Shown: positions 1 through 5,925, counted from the first letter of the stretch. The stretch: 11,643 bases of DNA from Desulfobacterales bacterium (GCA_030145595.1 JAQYVG010000098.1:1-11643), one strand, 5' to 3'. Numbers and translations: made by a program. Notes: generated from the letters alone by a model not told the origin.

Positions 1-439
1 GCAGCGTCGGCGGCAATGTCAGCGGAAACAGCATGCAGGTGACAAACAGCCCTTCGCTGATATTGTGCCTTCTGACCACCGCAAAGACGATCTCCCAGAA
101 AAATCCGACCACATAGGTCACGATCACCAGCGGCAAAACGATCCACATTCCTTTTAGAAATACCGGCAAAAAATTGAGCGAAAGTTTCGAGGCCAGGTGC
201 GATTGATACCCGGCGTTGTAAATGCCAAAGACAAGATGCGGAACCAGGGCCACAATCACCAGGGTCATGAAACGCTTAACATCCAGGCTGTCCCGCACAT
301 GGGGCCCGCCGGCGGTGACATCGGCCGGCGCAAAGAAAATCGTTTCGATGGACTCAAAAAAAGGATGTAGCCTTGCAAATCGTCCTTTCTCGGAGAAGTG
401 TTTGCGCTGCGCATCAAAAAATCGTTTAAAAAATTTCAT
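1..439 (-). CDS. nqrB: Na+-translocating NADH:quinone oxidoreductase subunit B, N-terminal part (partial)
   Basis: NqrB is a membrane subunit of the sodium-pumping NADH:quinone reductase. It carries a covalently bound FMN and is part of the sodium channel. My reverse-strand translation gives about 146 residues starting MKFFKRFFDAQRKHFSEKG. It then shows the NqrB hallmark HVRDSLDVKRFMTLV (about residues 47-61), a hydrophobic helix with FGIYNAGYQ, a second hydrophobic stretch near WIVLPLVIVTYVVGFF, and the ISEGLFVTCMLFPLTLPPTL segment. The long soluble N-terminus before the first helix separates NqrB from its relative RnfD. The start ATG (439-437) shares its A with the TGA stop of nqrA, which implies translational coupling. 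The gene continues past the left edge, so the FMN-threonine site cannot be checked. Confidence 0.9.
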   Translation of the reverse strand, partial: MKFFKRFFDAQRKHFSEKGRFARLHPFFESIETIFFAPADVTAGGPHVRDSLDVKRFMTLVIVALVPHLVFGIYNAGYQSHLASKLSLNFLPVFLKGMWIVLPLVIVTYVVGFFWEIVFAVVRRHNISEGLFVTCMLFPLTLPPTL

Positions 440-1785
440 CAGGCCGTCTGTTCCTTGTAATAGGCAGTTTTGGCATGCACCAGAATATCGGCAAGCTCAA
501 TCTTGGAAGGGCAGACATAGGTACAAAGTCCACACTCGACACAATCCAGCAGGCCATGGGCCAGAAATTCCTCGACCGCATCCGCCAGCACCGCCTTGAA
601 AGTCAACTGGGGCAGAATATCGACCGGGCAGACTTGGGCACAATATCCGCAGGCGATGCAGGCCCGCACTCCCCCGTGCCGATTGCAGTCCATGGGCAGG
701 GCCGCAGTGTTAAAGTACGATAAAAATGCCCTGGAATAACTCGGTTTGTTAAAACCGGGACGTACAAAACCGAGAACCTCCTCCTGGTCGCCCGCGGGCA
801 GCAGCAGCAATGATGTTTCGTAATATCCTAAAAAAGTGTTTTCCGCAGCAATATACCCTCTGAATAATCCACCGGCAATATAGCGGATATTTTTTTCTTG
901 TTTGCGGTCCCCGGCCAAATGCGCCAGGGGCACCCCCGATCTGGTTCCGACATGGCCAGGATCAGAAAAAAGAGTCCCGCCCAGGGCAACGATCCGTTCC
1001 ACAGGGTATTTCCCTGTTTTCAAAAGACGGGCCAGCAGCAGCAGATCCTGCCCGCTGATATACCAGCAGCGGTTGGCGTCCGGGGATGTGCGCGTGTGAT
1101 ACAAAAGCACCCCCGGATCAGCAGCCGGATATTTGCCAATATAAAAATGCGTAATCCACTGGTTGTATTCTGCGGGAACTTCGCGGTTGTCATGGCGGGC
1201 CGTAACATAGACATTGTCTTGCGCCAGCTTGCGCAAAATCTGGATGCCGTATGCAAAAAGCTCTTTTTGGTCTGCCAGATAGACTCCGGATGCGGGTTGA
1301 AATGCTTCGCCGGCATCCAGGCTCACAAAGACGGCCGGCGGAATTTCATCAGGATCGGCAATATCCCGATAGGGCAGCTGCCGGATCAGCGGCCAAAGAC
1401 CGCCGTTAAGCAATATTTTTACCAAATTGTGGCGTTTAAGATGCCCAAGCTGTGTTTCCTGCACCTTTTCAAACGCTTCAGATGCTTCCTCGCTCTCCAG
1501 CTTAATGACAATTTCACGGATAATGCGACGCGGCCCAAAATTGATCTGTTCCACTTTCCCGCCGCCGGGTGATAAAAACTTTATTTCCGGTGCGCGTTTG
1601 TCCACAAAAAGAACCGTTCCGATCTTGACCTCGTCTCCAACCTTAACGGCAAGACGTGGCTTTATAAAAGGTATCTTTTCAGGAACAGCGGCGACATAGG
1701 CAGGGTTTGGTAATTGCTCGATCTTATTAGAAGGGCGGCCTTCAACGTTCAGGTCATAGCCTTTTTTGATGCGGATTGGATTCAT
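439..1785 (-). CDS. nqrA: Na+-translocating NADH:quinone oxidoreductase subunit A with two [4Fe-4S] motifs
   Basis: 448 residues, the usual NqrA length (about 447). NqrA is the soluble cytoplasmic subunit of the Nqr complex and is implicated in quinone binding. The N-terminus (IRIKKGYDLNVEGRP, then a biotinyl-like KVGDEVKIGTVLFVDK segment at about residues 48-63) and the middle part (RLLKTGKYPVERIVALGG, about 253-270) are typical of NqrA. The C-terminus is unusual. It has two full ferredoxin motifs, C376-x2-C379-x2-C382-x3-C386-P and C415-x2-C418-x2-C421-x3-C425-P, as in RnfC, whereas characterised NqrA proteins bind no Fe-S cluster. The downstream gene is clearly nqrB, so NqrA is preferred over RnfC. 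The ribosome-binding site is weak (GGAC). A good sigma-70-type promoter lies about 65 bp upstream. Confidence 0.88.
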   Translation of the reverse strand: MNPIRIKKGYDLNVEGRPSNKIEQLPNPAYVAAVPEKIPFIKPRLAVKVGDEVKIGTVLFVDKRAPEIKFLSPGGGKVEQINFGPRRIIREIVIKLESEEASEAFEKVQETQLGHLKRHNLVKILLNGGLWPLIRQLPYRDIADPDEIPPAVFVSLDAGEAFQPASGVYLADQKELFAYGIQILRKLAQDNVYVTARHDNREVPAEYNQWITHFYIGKYPAADPGVLLYHTRTSPDANRCWYISGQDLLLLARLLKTGKYPVERIVALGGTLFSDPGHVGTRSGVPLAHLAGDRKQEKNIRYIAGGLFRGYIAAENTFLGYYETSLLLLPAGDQEEVLGFVRPGFNKPSYSRAFLSYFNTAALPMDCNRHGGVRACIACGYCAQVCPVDILPQLTFKAVLADAVEEFLAHGLLDCVECGLCTYVCPSKIELADILVHAKTAYYKEQTA

Positions 1786-1848
1786 TTGCCGTCCATTTTA
1801 TCGTCAGATCAGGTTGCCGGTAAACGTTGAATAACTGCTGAGTGAATG

Positions 1849-1877
1849 ATTTTAGCACCTTTTGGTTCTGTTTTCAA
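1849..1877 (-). promoter_or_regulatory. sigma-70-type promoter for nqrA
   Basis: On the minus strand TTGAAA (1877-1872), a 17-bp spacer, and TAAAAT (1854-1849) make a near-consensus -35/-10 pair. Transcription would start near 1842, giving a leader of about 57 nt before nqrA. Confidence 0.6.
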
Positions 1878-1893
1878 CGTACTGAAAAAATTA

Positions 1894-1905
1894 TTCCAAT
1901 TGGAA
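1894..1905. promoter_or_regulatory. 12-bp perfect palindrome between divergent promoters
   Basis: TTCCAATTGGAA is self-complementary over all 12 bases. It lies between the predicted minus-strand nqrA promoter and the candidate plus-strand promoter, centred roughly 55-58 bp upstream of both predicted start sites. This is a possible shared operator or activator site. No known regulator motif is recognised. Confidence 0.4.
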
Positions 1906-1918
1906 ACTTATTTCACCC

Positions 1919-1947
1919 TTGACATTCTTTCAAACAGATATCATTTT
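1919..1947 (+). promoter_or_regulatory. candidate promoter for the small Cys protein / citrate synthase pair
   Basis: A perfect -35 hexamer TTGACA (1919-1924) is followed 17 bp later by CATTTT (1942-1947), a poor -10. The region downstream is very AT-rich and other -10 choices are possible. Confidence 0.35.
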
Positions 1948-2008
1948 AAAATAATATAAGTTTTTCTATTTATATTAAAACCGCAGCTGAGCTTGAAGGG
2001 AAAACATC

Positions 2009-2224
2009 ATGAGTGAAATAGTTCGCAAAGAGATCTGTGAATGCGTGAACTGCGGCAATGAAGCAGAAATGCTGATTACCTGCACGCTGGAACCCGCTGA
2101 TGAGCCCGCTGAAAAAGTGGCTGCCGAGGCTAAATCAGAGCAGGAAGCTTCCAAACAACAGGTAAAAGGTTCGGCCACCTGCTCTCATTGCGGTAATGAA
2201 GCGGATATGTGGATAGATTTGTAA
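2009..2224 (+). CDS. small two-CxxC (zinc-ribbon-like) protein
   Basis: 71 residues; no family recognised with certainty. The protein is an internal repeat of a metal-knuckle motif. C12-x2-C15-GNEAEM lies near the N-terminus and C58-x2-C61-GNEADM at the C-terminus. A charged Ala/Glu/Lys linker with no hydrophobic core joins them. The two CxxC pairs could form one zinc-ribbon or rubredoxin-like site, and extra cysteines occur at C10 and C25. The start ATG is preceded by AAGGG at a reasonable distance. It ends 33 bp before citrate synthase on the same strand, so the two are probably co-transcribed. Its function is unknown; a metal-binding or redox-sensing role is inference only. Confidence 0.75.
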   Translation: MSEIVRKEICECVNCGNEAEMLITCTLEPADEPAEKVAAEAKSEQEASKQQVKGSATCSHCGNEADMWIDL

Positions 2225-2257
2225 GCAAAGAACTCGCAAAGAGGAAAGGAGGTTGCC

Positions 2258-3436
2258 ATGCCTGACAACACACCCACCCAAAATACCGGTCTTAGGGGGG
2301 TTACCATTGCCAGCACCAAAATCAGTGATGTGGACGGTGCCGCCGGCAGGTTAATATACAGAGGATACCTGATCCAGGACCTGGCTGAAAATGCGACATT
2401 TGAGGAAGTCTGCCATTTGCTGCTGTATGAAAAACTACCCGAAGAGGATGAACTTCAAGACTTCAAAGCCCGGCTGGCCGCCGAAAGGGATATTCCTGTA
2501 GAATTGATCGCCGCCTTAAAAACCCGGCCCAAGGATGCCATGCCCATGGACATCCTGCAGTCAAGCGTGGCCATGCTGGCCCATCATGATCCTGACCTTC
2601 AAGATACCTCGCGCGATTCTTTATTGCAAAAGGCCCTTAAACTGATTGCAAAATTGTCGACGATCCTGGCGGCCTGGGACCGCATCCGCAACAATAATGA
2701 GCCGCTGGCGCCAAACCCGCAGCTCGATCATGCCGCCAATTTTCTGTATATGCTTAACGGCACGGTTCCTGATGAAGAATTCGCCAGGTTTTTTGACATC
2801 TGCCTGGTTCTGCATGCCGAGCACTCTTTTAACGCATCAACATTTGCCGCCCGAGAAGTCGCCTCGACCAGGGCGCATATGTATGCCGCCGTGGCGGCGG
2901 CGGTGGGCTCCCTTTCGGGTGAGCTCCACGGCGGAGCCAACGTTCGCGTCATGGAAATGCTTATGGAAATCGGTTCCCTCGACAACGTTGAAACGTTCGT
3001 CAACCAGACATTTGACGCCGGGAAAAAGCTAATGGGTCTGGGCCATGCCGTTTACAATACAGACGACCCCCGTGCCCATATTCTGGCACCCATGTCAGAG
3101 AGAATGGGACAGCGTACCGGCGAAACCCAATGGTATGAAATGTCAAAACTTCTTGAGGTCACAGGCAAGGAAGCCTTCAAACAGCGCAAAGGCAGGGATA
3201 TCTATGCAAACGTAGATTTCTACAGCGCTTCGCTTTATCATTCCATGGGGATACCGTTTGACCTCTTCACTACCCTGTTTGCCATTTCAAGAGTTGCAGG
3301 CTGGACCGCTCACGTCATTGAAGAGCAGTTTGCAGACGCAGCCCCTAAACCGATGCTGTACCGCCCGGAATCCGATTATGTCGGCGATTACTGCGGCCCG
3401 GATGTATGCGAATTCGTACCGCTTACACAAAGATAA
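2258..3436 (+). CDS. gltA: citrate synthase (type I, Si-type fold)
   Basis: Condenses acetyl-CoA with oxaloacetate to give citrate and CoA, feeding the TCA cycle or glutamate synthesis. 392 residues, in the range of short bacterial/archaeal citrate synthases. The N-terminal GLRGVTIASTKISDVDG and LIYRGYLIQDLAE are the family opening. Active-site elements follow: LHAEHSFNAST (H186, H189), GELHGGAN (H224), GLGHAVY (catalytic H263), NVDFYS (catalytic D320) and ISRVAGW (R345). The start has a strong Shine-Dalgarno (AAAGGAGG) 5-6 bases before the ATG. The GHAV form of the catalytic loop differs from the GHRV common in bacteria. A 2-methylcitrate synthase activity cannot be excluded from sequence, but no methylcitrate genes are nearby. 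A hairpin terminator follows directly. Confidence 0.93.
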   Translation: MPDNTPTQNTGLRGVTIASTKISDVDGAAGRLIYRGYLIQDLAENATFEEVCHLLLYEKLPEEDELQDFKARLAAERDIPVELIAALKTRPKDAMPMDILQSSVAMLAHHDPDLQDTSRDSLLQKALKLIAKLSTILAAWDRIRNNNEPLAPNPQLDHAANFLYMLNGTVPDEEFARFFDICLVLHAEHSFNASTFAAREVASTRAHMYAAVAAAVGSLSGELHGGANVRVMEMLMEIGSLDNVETFVNQTFDAGKKLMGLGHAVYNTDDPRAHILAPMSERMGQRTGETQWYEMSKLLEVTGKEAFKQRKGRDIYANVDFYSASLYHSMGIPFDLFTTLFAISRVAGWTAHVIEEQFADAAPKPMLYRPESDYVGDYCGPDVCEFVPLTQR

Positions 3437-3440
3437 TGCA

Positions 3441-3470
3441 CAACTCCCCGCCCCGAAAAGCGGGGAGTTG
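3441..3470 (+). terminator. GC-rich hairpin after citrate synthase
   Basis: A perfect 10-bp stem, CAACTCCCCG (3441-3450) with CGGGGAGTTG (3461-3470), has a 10-nt loop and starts 5 bases after the citrate synthase stop. No U-run follows on either strand, so it may act as an mRNA 3'-end stabiliser or a weak terminator rather than a classical intrinsic terminator. Confidence 0.6.
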
Positions 3471-3518
3471 CGCCCTTAACACACCTGCTTAATTTAATAA
3501 TAGCTTGGCAAGGGGTCA

Positions 3519-3629
3519 TTTTCGGCCTAGTAAACTTTGAGAAAACAGGATGTTAGCCGAAAGGGCCGCAAGGTTTGCTTGAAAGACAAAATTTAAGAAT
3601 GCCACGCCGGCGCCGGACCATTCTCAAAG
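3519..3629. other. intergenic segment with several inverted repeats
   Basis: The roughly 200-bp gap between citrate synthase and the next gene has no convincing gene but several complementary segments. CTTTGAGAA (3535-3543) pairs perfectly with TTCTCAAAG (3621-3629). TTTCGGC (3520-3526) pairs with GCCGAAA (3556-3562). AGTAAAC (3529-3535) pairs with GTTTGCT (3573-3579) with one wobble. These are partly alternative pairings. It could be a structured RNA, a leader or trailer, or the remains of a mobile element; no known RNA family is recognised. Confidence 0.3.
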
Positions 3630-3674
3630 AACAGCAATCCGTGAGTTATTGGCAGGCTGATGAAACAAAAGGAA

Positions 3675-4031
3675 CTAGTCCCAAAGCTTCTTTTCCAGCC
3701 ACTTTTTGACTTCGCCTTCGATGGAATAAACACCCTTGTTGTGGCCGACCGACTCTAAGAAACGCTCTTGCAGATCCCGAGGCATTTCAATTCTGGCCAA
3801 TTCCTTCGCCTCTTCCGAATTTCGTCGAATCAGGTAGATTACCGGTGTTTCCTCCCAGGTGTCCACCACAAAGTAATGCGAAACATCACTGCTGGACCTG
3901 ATAACATAGTTGCCGCCGGCCCAGTTGTTGCCCCATTCCAGGTAGAGTCTGACCGCCTCCTCGGGTGTCATGTCCCAGTCGATGGCGTTCAGCAGATCGT
4001 TATTCTTCTGCAGGTGTTCAAGCGTCATCAT
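3675..4031 (-). CDS. conserved hypothetical protein, DVU0772-like
   Basis: 118 residues, acidic and soluble, with no signal peptide or membrane segment. From memory it resembles a small family in sulphate-reducing deltaproteobacteria (Desulfovibrio DVU0772-like). Recognisable blocks are IDWDMTPEEAVRLYLEWGNNW (about residues 17-37), SSSDVSHYFVVDTWEETPVIYLIRRNSEEAKELA, and the C-terminal VGHNKGVYSIEGEVKKWL. The function is unknown. Two tandem ATG codons stand at the start; the first is placed 8 bases after GAGGAG (4045-4040 on the minus strand). It is a single-gene unit pointing towards citrate synthase. Its leader carries copy A of the heptamer-hairpin element, oriented towards the gene. Confidence 0.8.
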   Translation of the reverse strand: MMTLEHLQKNNDLLNAIDWDMTPEEAVRLYLEWGNNWAGGNYVIRSSSDVSHYFVVDTWEETPVIYLIRRNSEEAKELARIEMPRDLQERFLESVGHNKGVYSIEGEVKKWLEKKLWD

Positions 4032-4068
4032 ATCGTTATCTCCTCGGCAAAATTTCTATTCACTTTAA

Positions 4069-4131
4069 CCCTAATTGAGCGCAAACACTCAACTGGTGTC
4101 CGTTGTCCTTTGTCCGTCGTCCGTTGCTAAG
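4069..4131 (-). repeat. heptamer-hairpin element, copy A
   Basis: Read on the minus strand: CTTAGC (4131-4126), then four heptamers AACGGAC, GACGGAC, AAAGGAC, AACGGAC (4125-4098). A hairpin follows, TTGAGTG with CGCTCAA around loop TTTG (4092-4075), and then TTAGGG. The stem has one T-G wobble that pairs only in minus-strand RNA. About 30 nt separate the hairpin from the ribosome-binding site of the DVU0772-like gene. A second small hairpin, GTTGC-TAA-GCAAC (4123-4135), overlaps the start of the array. Confidence 0.65.
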
Positions 4132-4202
4132 CAACAAGAAACGCGTTTATATTTCAAATACAGGTGAACTATCAGAAGAGGCTCTTTGAACCTGTAAAAA
4201 CC

Positions 4203-4258
4203 ACTGACAACTGACCACTGACAACTGACATCTAATCGAGTTTTGCTCGATTAGGGTA
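4203..4258 (+). repeat. heptamer-hairpin element, copy B
   Basis: Four tandem heptamers ACTGACA, ACTGACC, ACTGACA, ACTGACA (4203-4230) are followed at once by a perfect 9-bp hairpin, CTAATCGAG (4232-4240) with CTCGATTAG (4246-4254), and then GGGTA. The ATTAGGGT trailer matches copy A. The heptamer sequence differs from copies A and C but the architecture is the same. It is inverted relative to copy A, with about 70 bp between them. Confidence 0.6.
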
Positions 4259-4677
4259 ATATTAAAACAATATAATTCGAAAATACTATCCGTCAACTTT
4301 CGTAAGTTACAGGCGTATGATCATTCGTTCGGACTGTTTTATGAGACAATACTGTATCATTTGTTATCCTGAGACACATAAGCAGCATTGTCACCCACGG
4401 CAATATTTAGTTGACTCAACATTTGCGGGCATTATATATATTTTTGTACACCAGCGACCTGTATCGCAACTGTCTCAGATCATTGTTTGCCGGACCAGAG
4501 TTCAACCCTGCGTATGATTACTGCAACCATCTGTTAAAATAAAACTTTTTGCAATACTTCAACTGTCTTCTCATTTTTGGCATGTATTTTGAAGGTATCC
4601 ATGATTTAAACGCAACAAATTGTTTTTTTCTCGTTAATCGCCTTACCCAAACCACGAATTTCAGAGTAATTACAGTT
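4259..4677. other. AT-rich intergenic region, no gene seen
   Basis: About 420 bp without a convincing coding frame, RNA gene or promoter. Short repeated words occur (TGAGACA twice near 4341 and 4370, and its complement TGTCTCA near 4470), at a level that could be chance. Confidence 0.5.
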
Positions 4678-4890
4678 TTGAAACCCTGCGACAAAAATAT
4701 TGTTAAAACCCTTAAGCTTGTCGATGAGATGATCGACCTGGCAGACCACGGTGATATCGAACGTGAGGATGTAGGGTGCGGCATTCTTTATGGCACCATG
4801 CGGGATTCTGCCTACAAATTAAAGCTGCTGGCTGAAAACGAAAAGGAAAAACACATTAAAAAAGGCTGGTGGAACCGAGATCGGGAATAA
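4678..4890 (+). CDS. small conserved-looking hypothetical protein
   Basis: 70 residues if translation starts at TTG 4678, giving a protein that opens KPCDKNIVKTLKLVDEMIDL. The body is a charged helical protein with ADHGDIEREDVGCGILYGTMRDSAYKLKLL and ends EKEKHIKKGWWNRDRE. The regular heptad-like spacing of hydrophobic residues suggests helical packing. The frame is open further upstream (TTG 4549, ATG 4582), but that part reads like non-coding AT-rich sequence and has no ribosome-binding site. The chosen TTG also lacks a clear Shine-Dalgarno, so the start is uncertain. No function can be assigned; two cysteines (C4 and the one in VGCG) are visible. A large palindromic repeat follows the stop. 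Confidence 0.55.
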   Translation: MKPCDKNIVKTLKLVDEMIDLADHGDIEREDVGCGILYGTMRDSAYKLKLLAENEKEKHIKKGWWNRDRE

Positions 4891-4934
4891 GCGTATGCGC
4901 GTTTCCCGACAATATAGCTTAACTCAATTAAGCG

Positions 4935-5033
4935 AAAGCCGAGGATGCCCCATATCCAAGGCGTCCAAGGGTGAAGTCGTAGTATGCTACTGCGAACCCT
5001 TGGCAACGCGGGAGATGGGGTATCATCGGCTTT
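4935..5033 (+). repeat. nested palindromic intergenic repeat (element 1), likely 3'-end hairpin
   Basis: The outer arms AAAGCCGA (4935-4942) and TCGGCTTT (5026-5033) are perfectly complementary. They continue through GATGCCCCAT (4944-4953) and ATGGGGTATC (5015-5024) with one wobble and one unpaired position between the blocks. Inside, GCGT/ACGC and CCAAGGGT (4965-4972)/ACCCTTGG (4996-5003) pair. The tip is CGTAGTA-TGC-TACTGCG. The result is one hairpin of about 99 nt with internal bulges. The inner words are shared with the element at the right edge of the window. It lies 45 bases after a stop codon and may end transcription. Confidence 0.65.
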
Positions 5034-5043
5034 CCCGGAGGGT

Positions 5044-5160
5044 AAACAAAATGAAGATTTAAAAAAAATATACCTCACTAATAGAAGAGATACAAGATTT
5101 CAAGAAAGGCAGTAAATGTGCTTTAATTTTAGTGTGATCCATAATTTCTTCATTTTGTTT
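5044..5160. repeat. 14-bp inverted repeat upstream of rubrerythrin
   Basis: AAACAAAATGAAGA (5044-5057) and TCTTCATTTTGTTT (5147-5160) are perfect inverted copies 89 bp apart. The right arm overlaps the candidate -35 of the rubrerythrin promoter. It could be a pair of binding sites or a long-range RNA stem. Confidence 0.4.
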
Positions 5161-5183
5161 GCGATCATTTGAGGTATTATTAA
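5155..5183 (+). promoter_or_regulatory. candidate promoter of rubrerythrin
   Basis: TTGTTT (5155-5160), a 17-bp spacer and TATTAA (5178-5183) fit a sigma-70 promoter. The overlapping TATTAT (5175-5180) is a closer -10 but has no good -35. A start here would leave a very short leader before the AGGAGG site at about 5197-5202. Confidence 0.35.
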
Positions 5184-5206
5184 CCCGAAACAGATAGGAG
5201 GAAAAC

Positions 5207-5782
5207 GTGGCAAGTTTAAAAGGAACACAGACTGAAAAAAACCTATTAACTGCATTTGCAGGCGAATCTCAGGCTAGAAATCGTTACACCTATTTTGCCG
5301 GCCAGGCTAAAAAGGAAGGGTATGTGCAAATTGCAACCATATTCGAAGAAACCGCCAACCAGGAAAAAGAGCATGCCAAAAGATTTTTCAAATTCCTGGA
5401 AGGCGGCGAGGTTGAAATCATTGGAGCGTTTCCTGCCGGCATGATCGCTACAACCCTCGAAAACCTAAAAGCTGCCGCCGCCGGTGAACATTACGAGCAT
5501 ACGGAGATGTACCCCGGATTTGCCAAAACAGCTCGTGAAGAAGGATTTGATGCCGTTGCAGCGGCATTTGAAGCGATTTCAGTTGCTGAAAAGCAGCATG
5601 AAAAAAGATATGTTGACCTGGCGGCCAATATTGAAGCCGGCCGGGTTTTCAAGCGGGATGAAGAAGTTGTCTGGCGCTGCCGCAACTGCGGCTATCTCCA
5701 TAACGGCAGTGAAGCTTTGGAAGTATGCCCGGCCTGTGTTCATCCCCAGGCCCACTTTGAACTATTAGGAGAAAACTGGTAA
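5207..5782 (+). CDS. rbr: rubrerythrin
   Basis: NADH peroxidase terminal component of anaerobes. It reduces hydrogen peroxide to water at a diiron site, with electrons delivered through a rubredoxin-type centre. 191 residues, the same length as Desulfovibrio vulgaris rubrerythrin, which it aligns with without gaps. The ferritin-like four-helix domain holds E20 (AFAGESQARNRY), E53 and H56 (NQEKEHAKR), E94 and E97 (EHTEMYP), and E127 and H130 (VAEKQHEKR). The C-terminal rubredoxin domain (about residues 152-191) has C158-x2-C161 and C174-x2-C177. It starts with GTG, preceded at 5 bases by AGGAGG. It opens the oxygen-defence island, with desulfoferrodoxin next, the enzyme whose product it would remove. 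PerR-type control is common for this family but no clear PerR box was found. Confidence 0.97.
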   Translation: MASLKGTQTEKNLLTAFAGESQARNRYTYFAGQAKKEGYVQIATIFEETANQEKEHAKRFFKFLEGGEVEIIGAFPAGMIATTLENLKAAAAGEHYEHTEMYPGFAKTAREEGFDAVAAAFEAISVAEKQHEKRYVDLAANIEAGRVFKRDEEVVWRCRNCGYLHNGSEALEVCPACVHPQAHFELLGENW

Positions 5783-5831
5783 CAAGTGGTCATTCGTCGC
5801 TGAAGATTTATAAATCAAGACTTTAATTTCT

Positions 5832-5884
5832 CTTAGCTGCGGACAACAGACAACGAACAACGGACATTGAGCGTTTCGCTCAAT
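5832..5884 (+). repeat. heptamer-hairpin element, copy C
   Basis: CTTAGC (5832-5837) is followed by four heptamers TGCGGAC, AACAGAC, AACGAAC, AACGGAC (5838-5865). A perfect 8-bp hairpin follows immediately, ATTGAGCG (5866-5873) with CGCTCAAT (5877-5884) around loop TTT. It has the same prefix, heptamer and hairpin stem as copy A, on the opposite strand. It sits 24 nt before the desulfoferrodoxin ribosome-binding site. Confidence 0.65.
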
Positions 5885-5925
5885 TTAGTTTATACAAACG
5901 ATATTAAAAAAGGAGGAAAAGAAAA

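Noticed and set aside
898..1572. A long open frame on the plus strand opposite nqrA (224 codons).
   Set aside because: It lies entirely antisense to a clear NqrA with conserved motifs, has low-complexity composition and matches no family.
439..1785. RnfC as the identity of this gene because of its two ferredoxin motifs.
   Set aside because: The NqrA N-terminus and the adjoining clear NqrB with its long soluble N-terminus fit Nqr better than Rnf.
2646..3032. A 128-codon plus-strand frame inside citrate synthase.
   Set aside because: It is a shifted-frame shadow of citrate synthase, rich in Arg, Ser and Pro, with no family motifs.
3519..3629. The structured segment considered as a known riboswitch (c-di-GMP, cobalamin, SAM, fluoride) or RNase P RNA.
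   Set aside because: None of the conserved core motifs of these RNAs could be found.
4098..4254. Heptamer arrays and palindromes considered as a CRISPR array.
   Set aside because: The units are 7 bp with no spacers, there are no 25-40 bp repeats and no cas genes.
4259..4548. Repeated TGAGACA words considered as operator sites or IS ends.
   Set aside because: They are short, irregularly spaced, and expected by chance in AT-rich DNA; there is no transposase.
5051..5062. ATG-AAG-ATT-TAA preceded by GGAGGG, a possible three-codon leader peptide.
   Set aside because: It is too short to support as a gene, and it falls within the 14-bp inverted repeat, so the resemblance may be chance.
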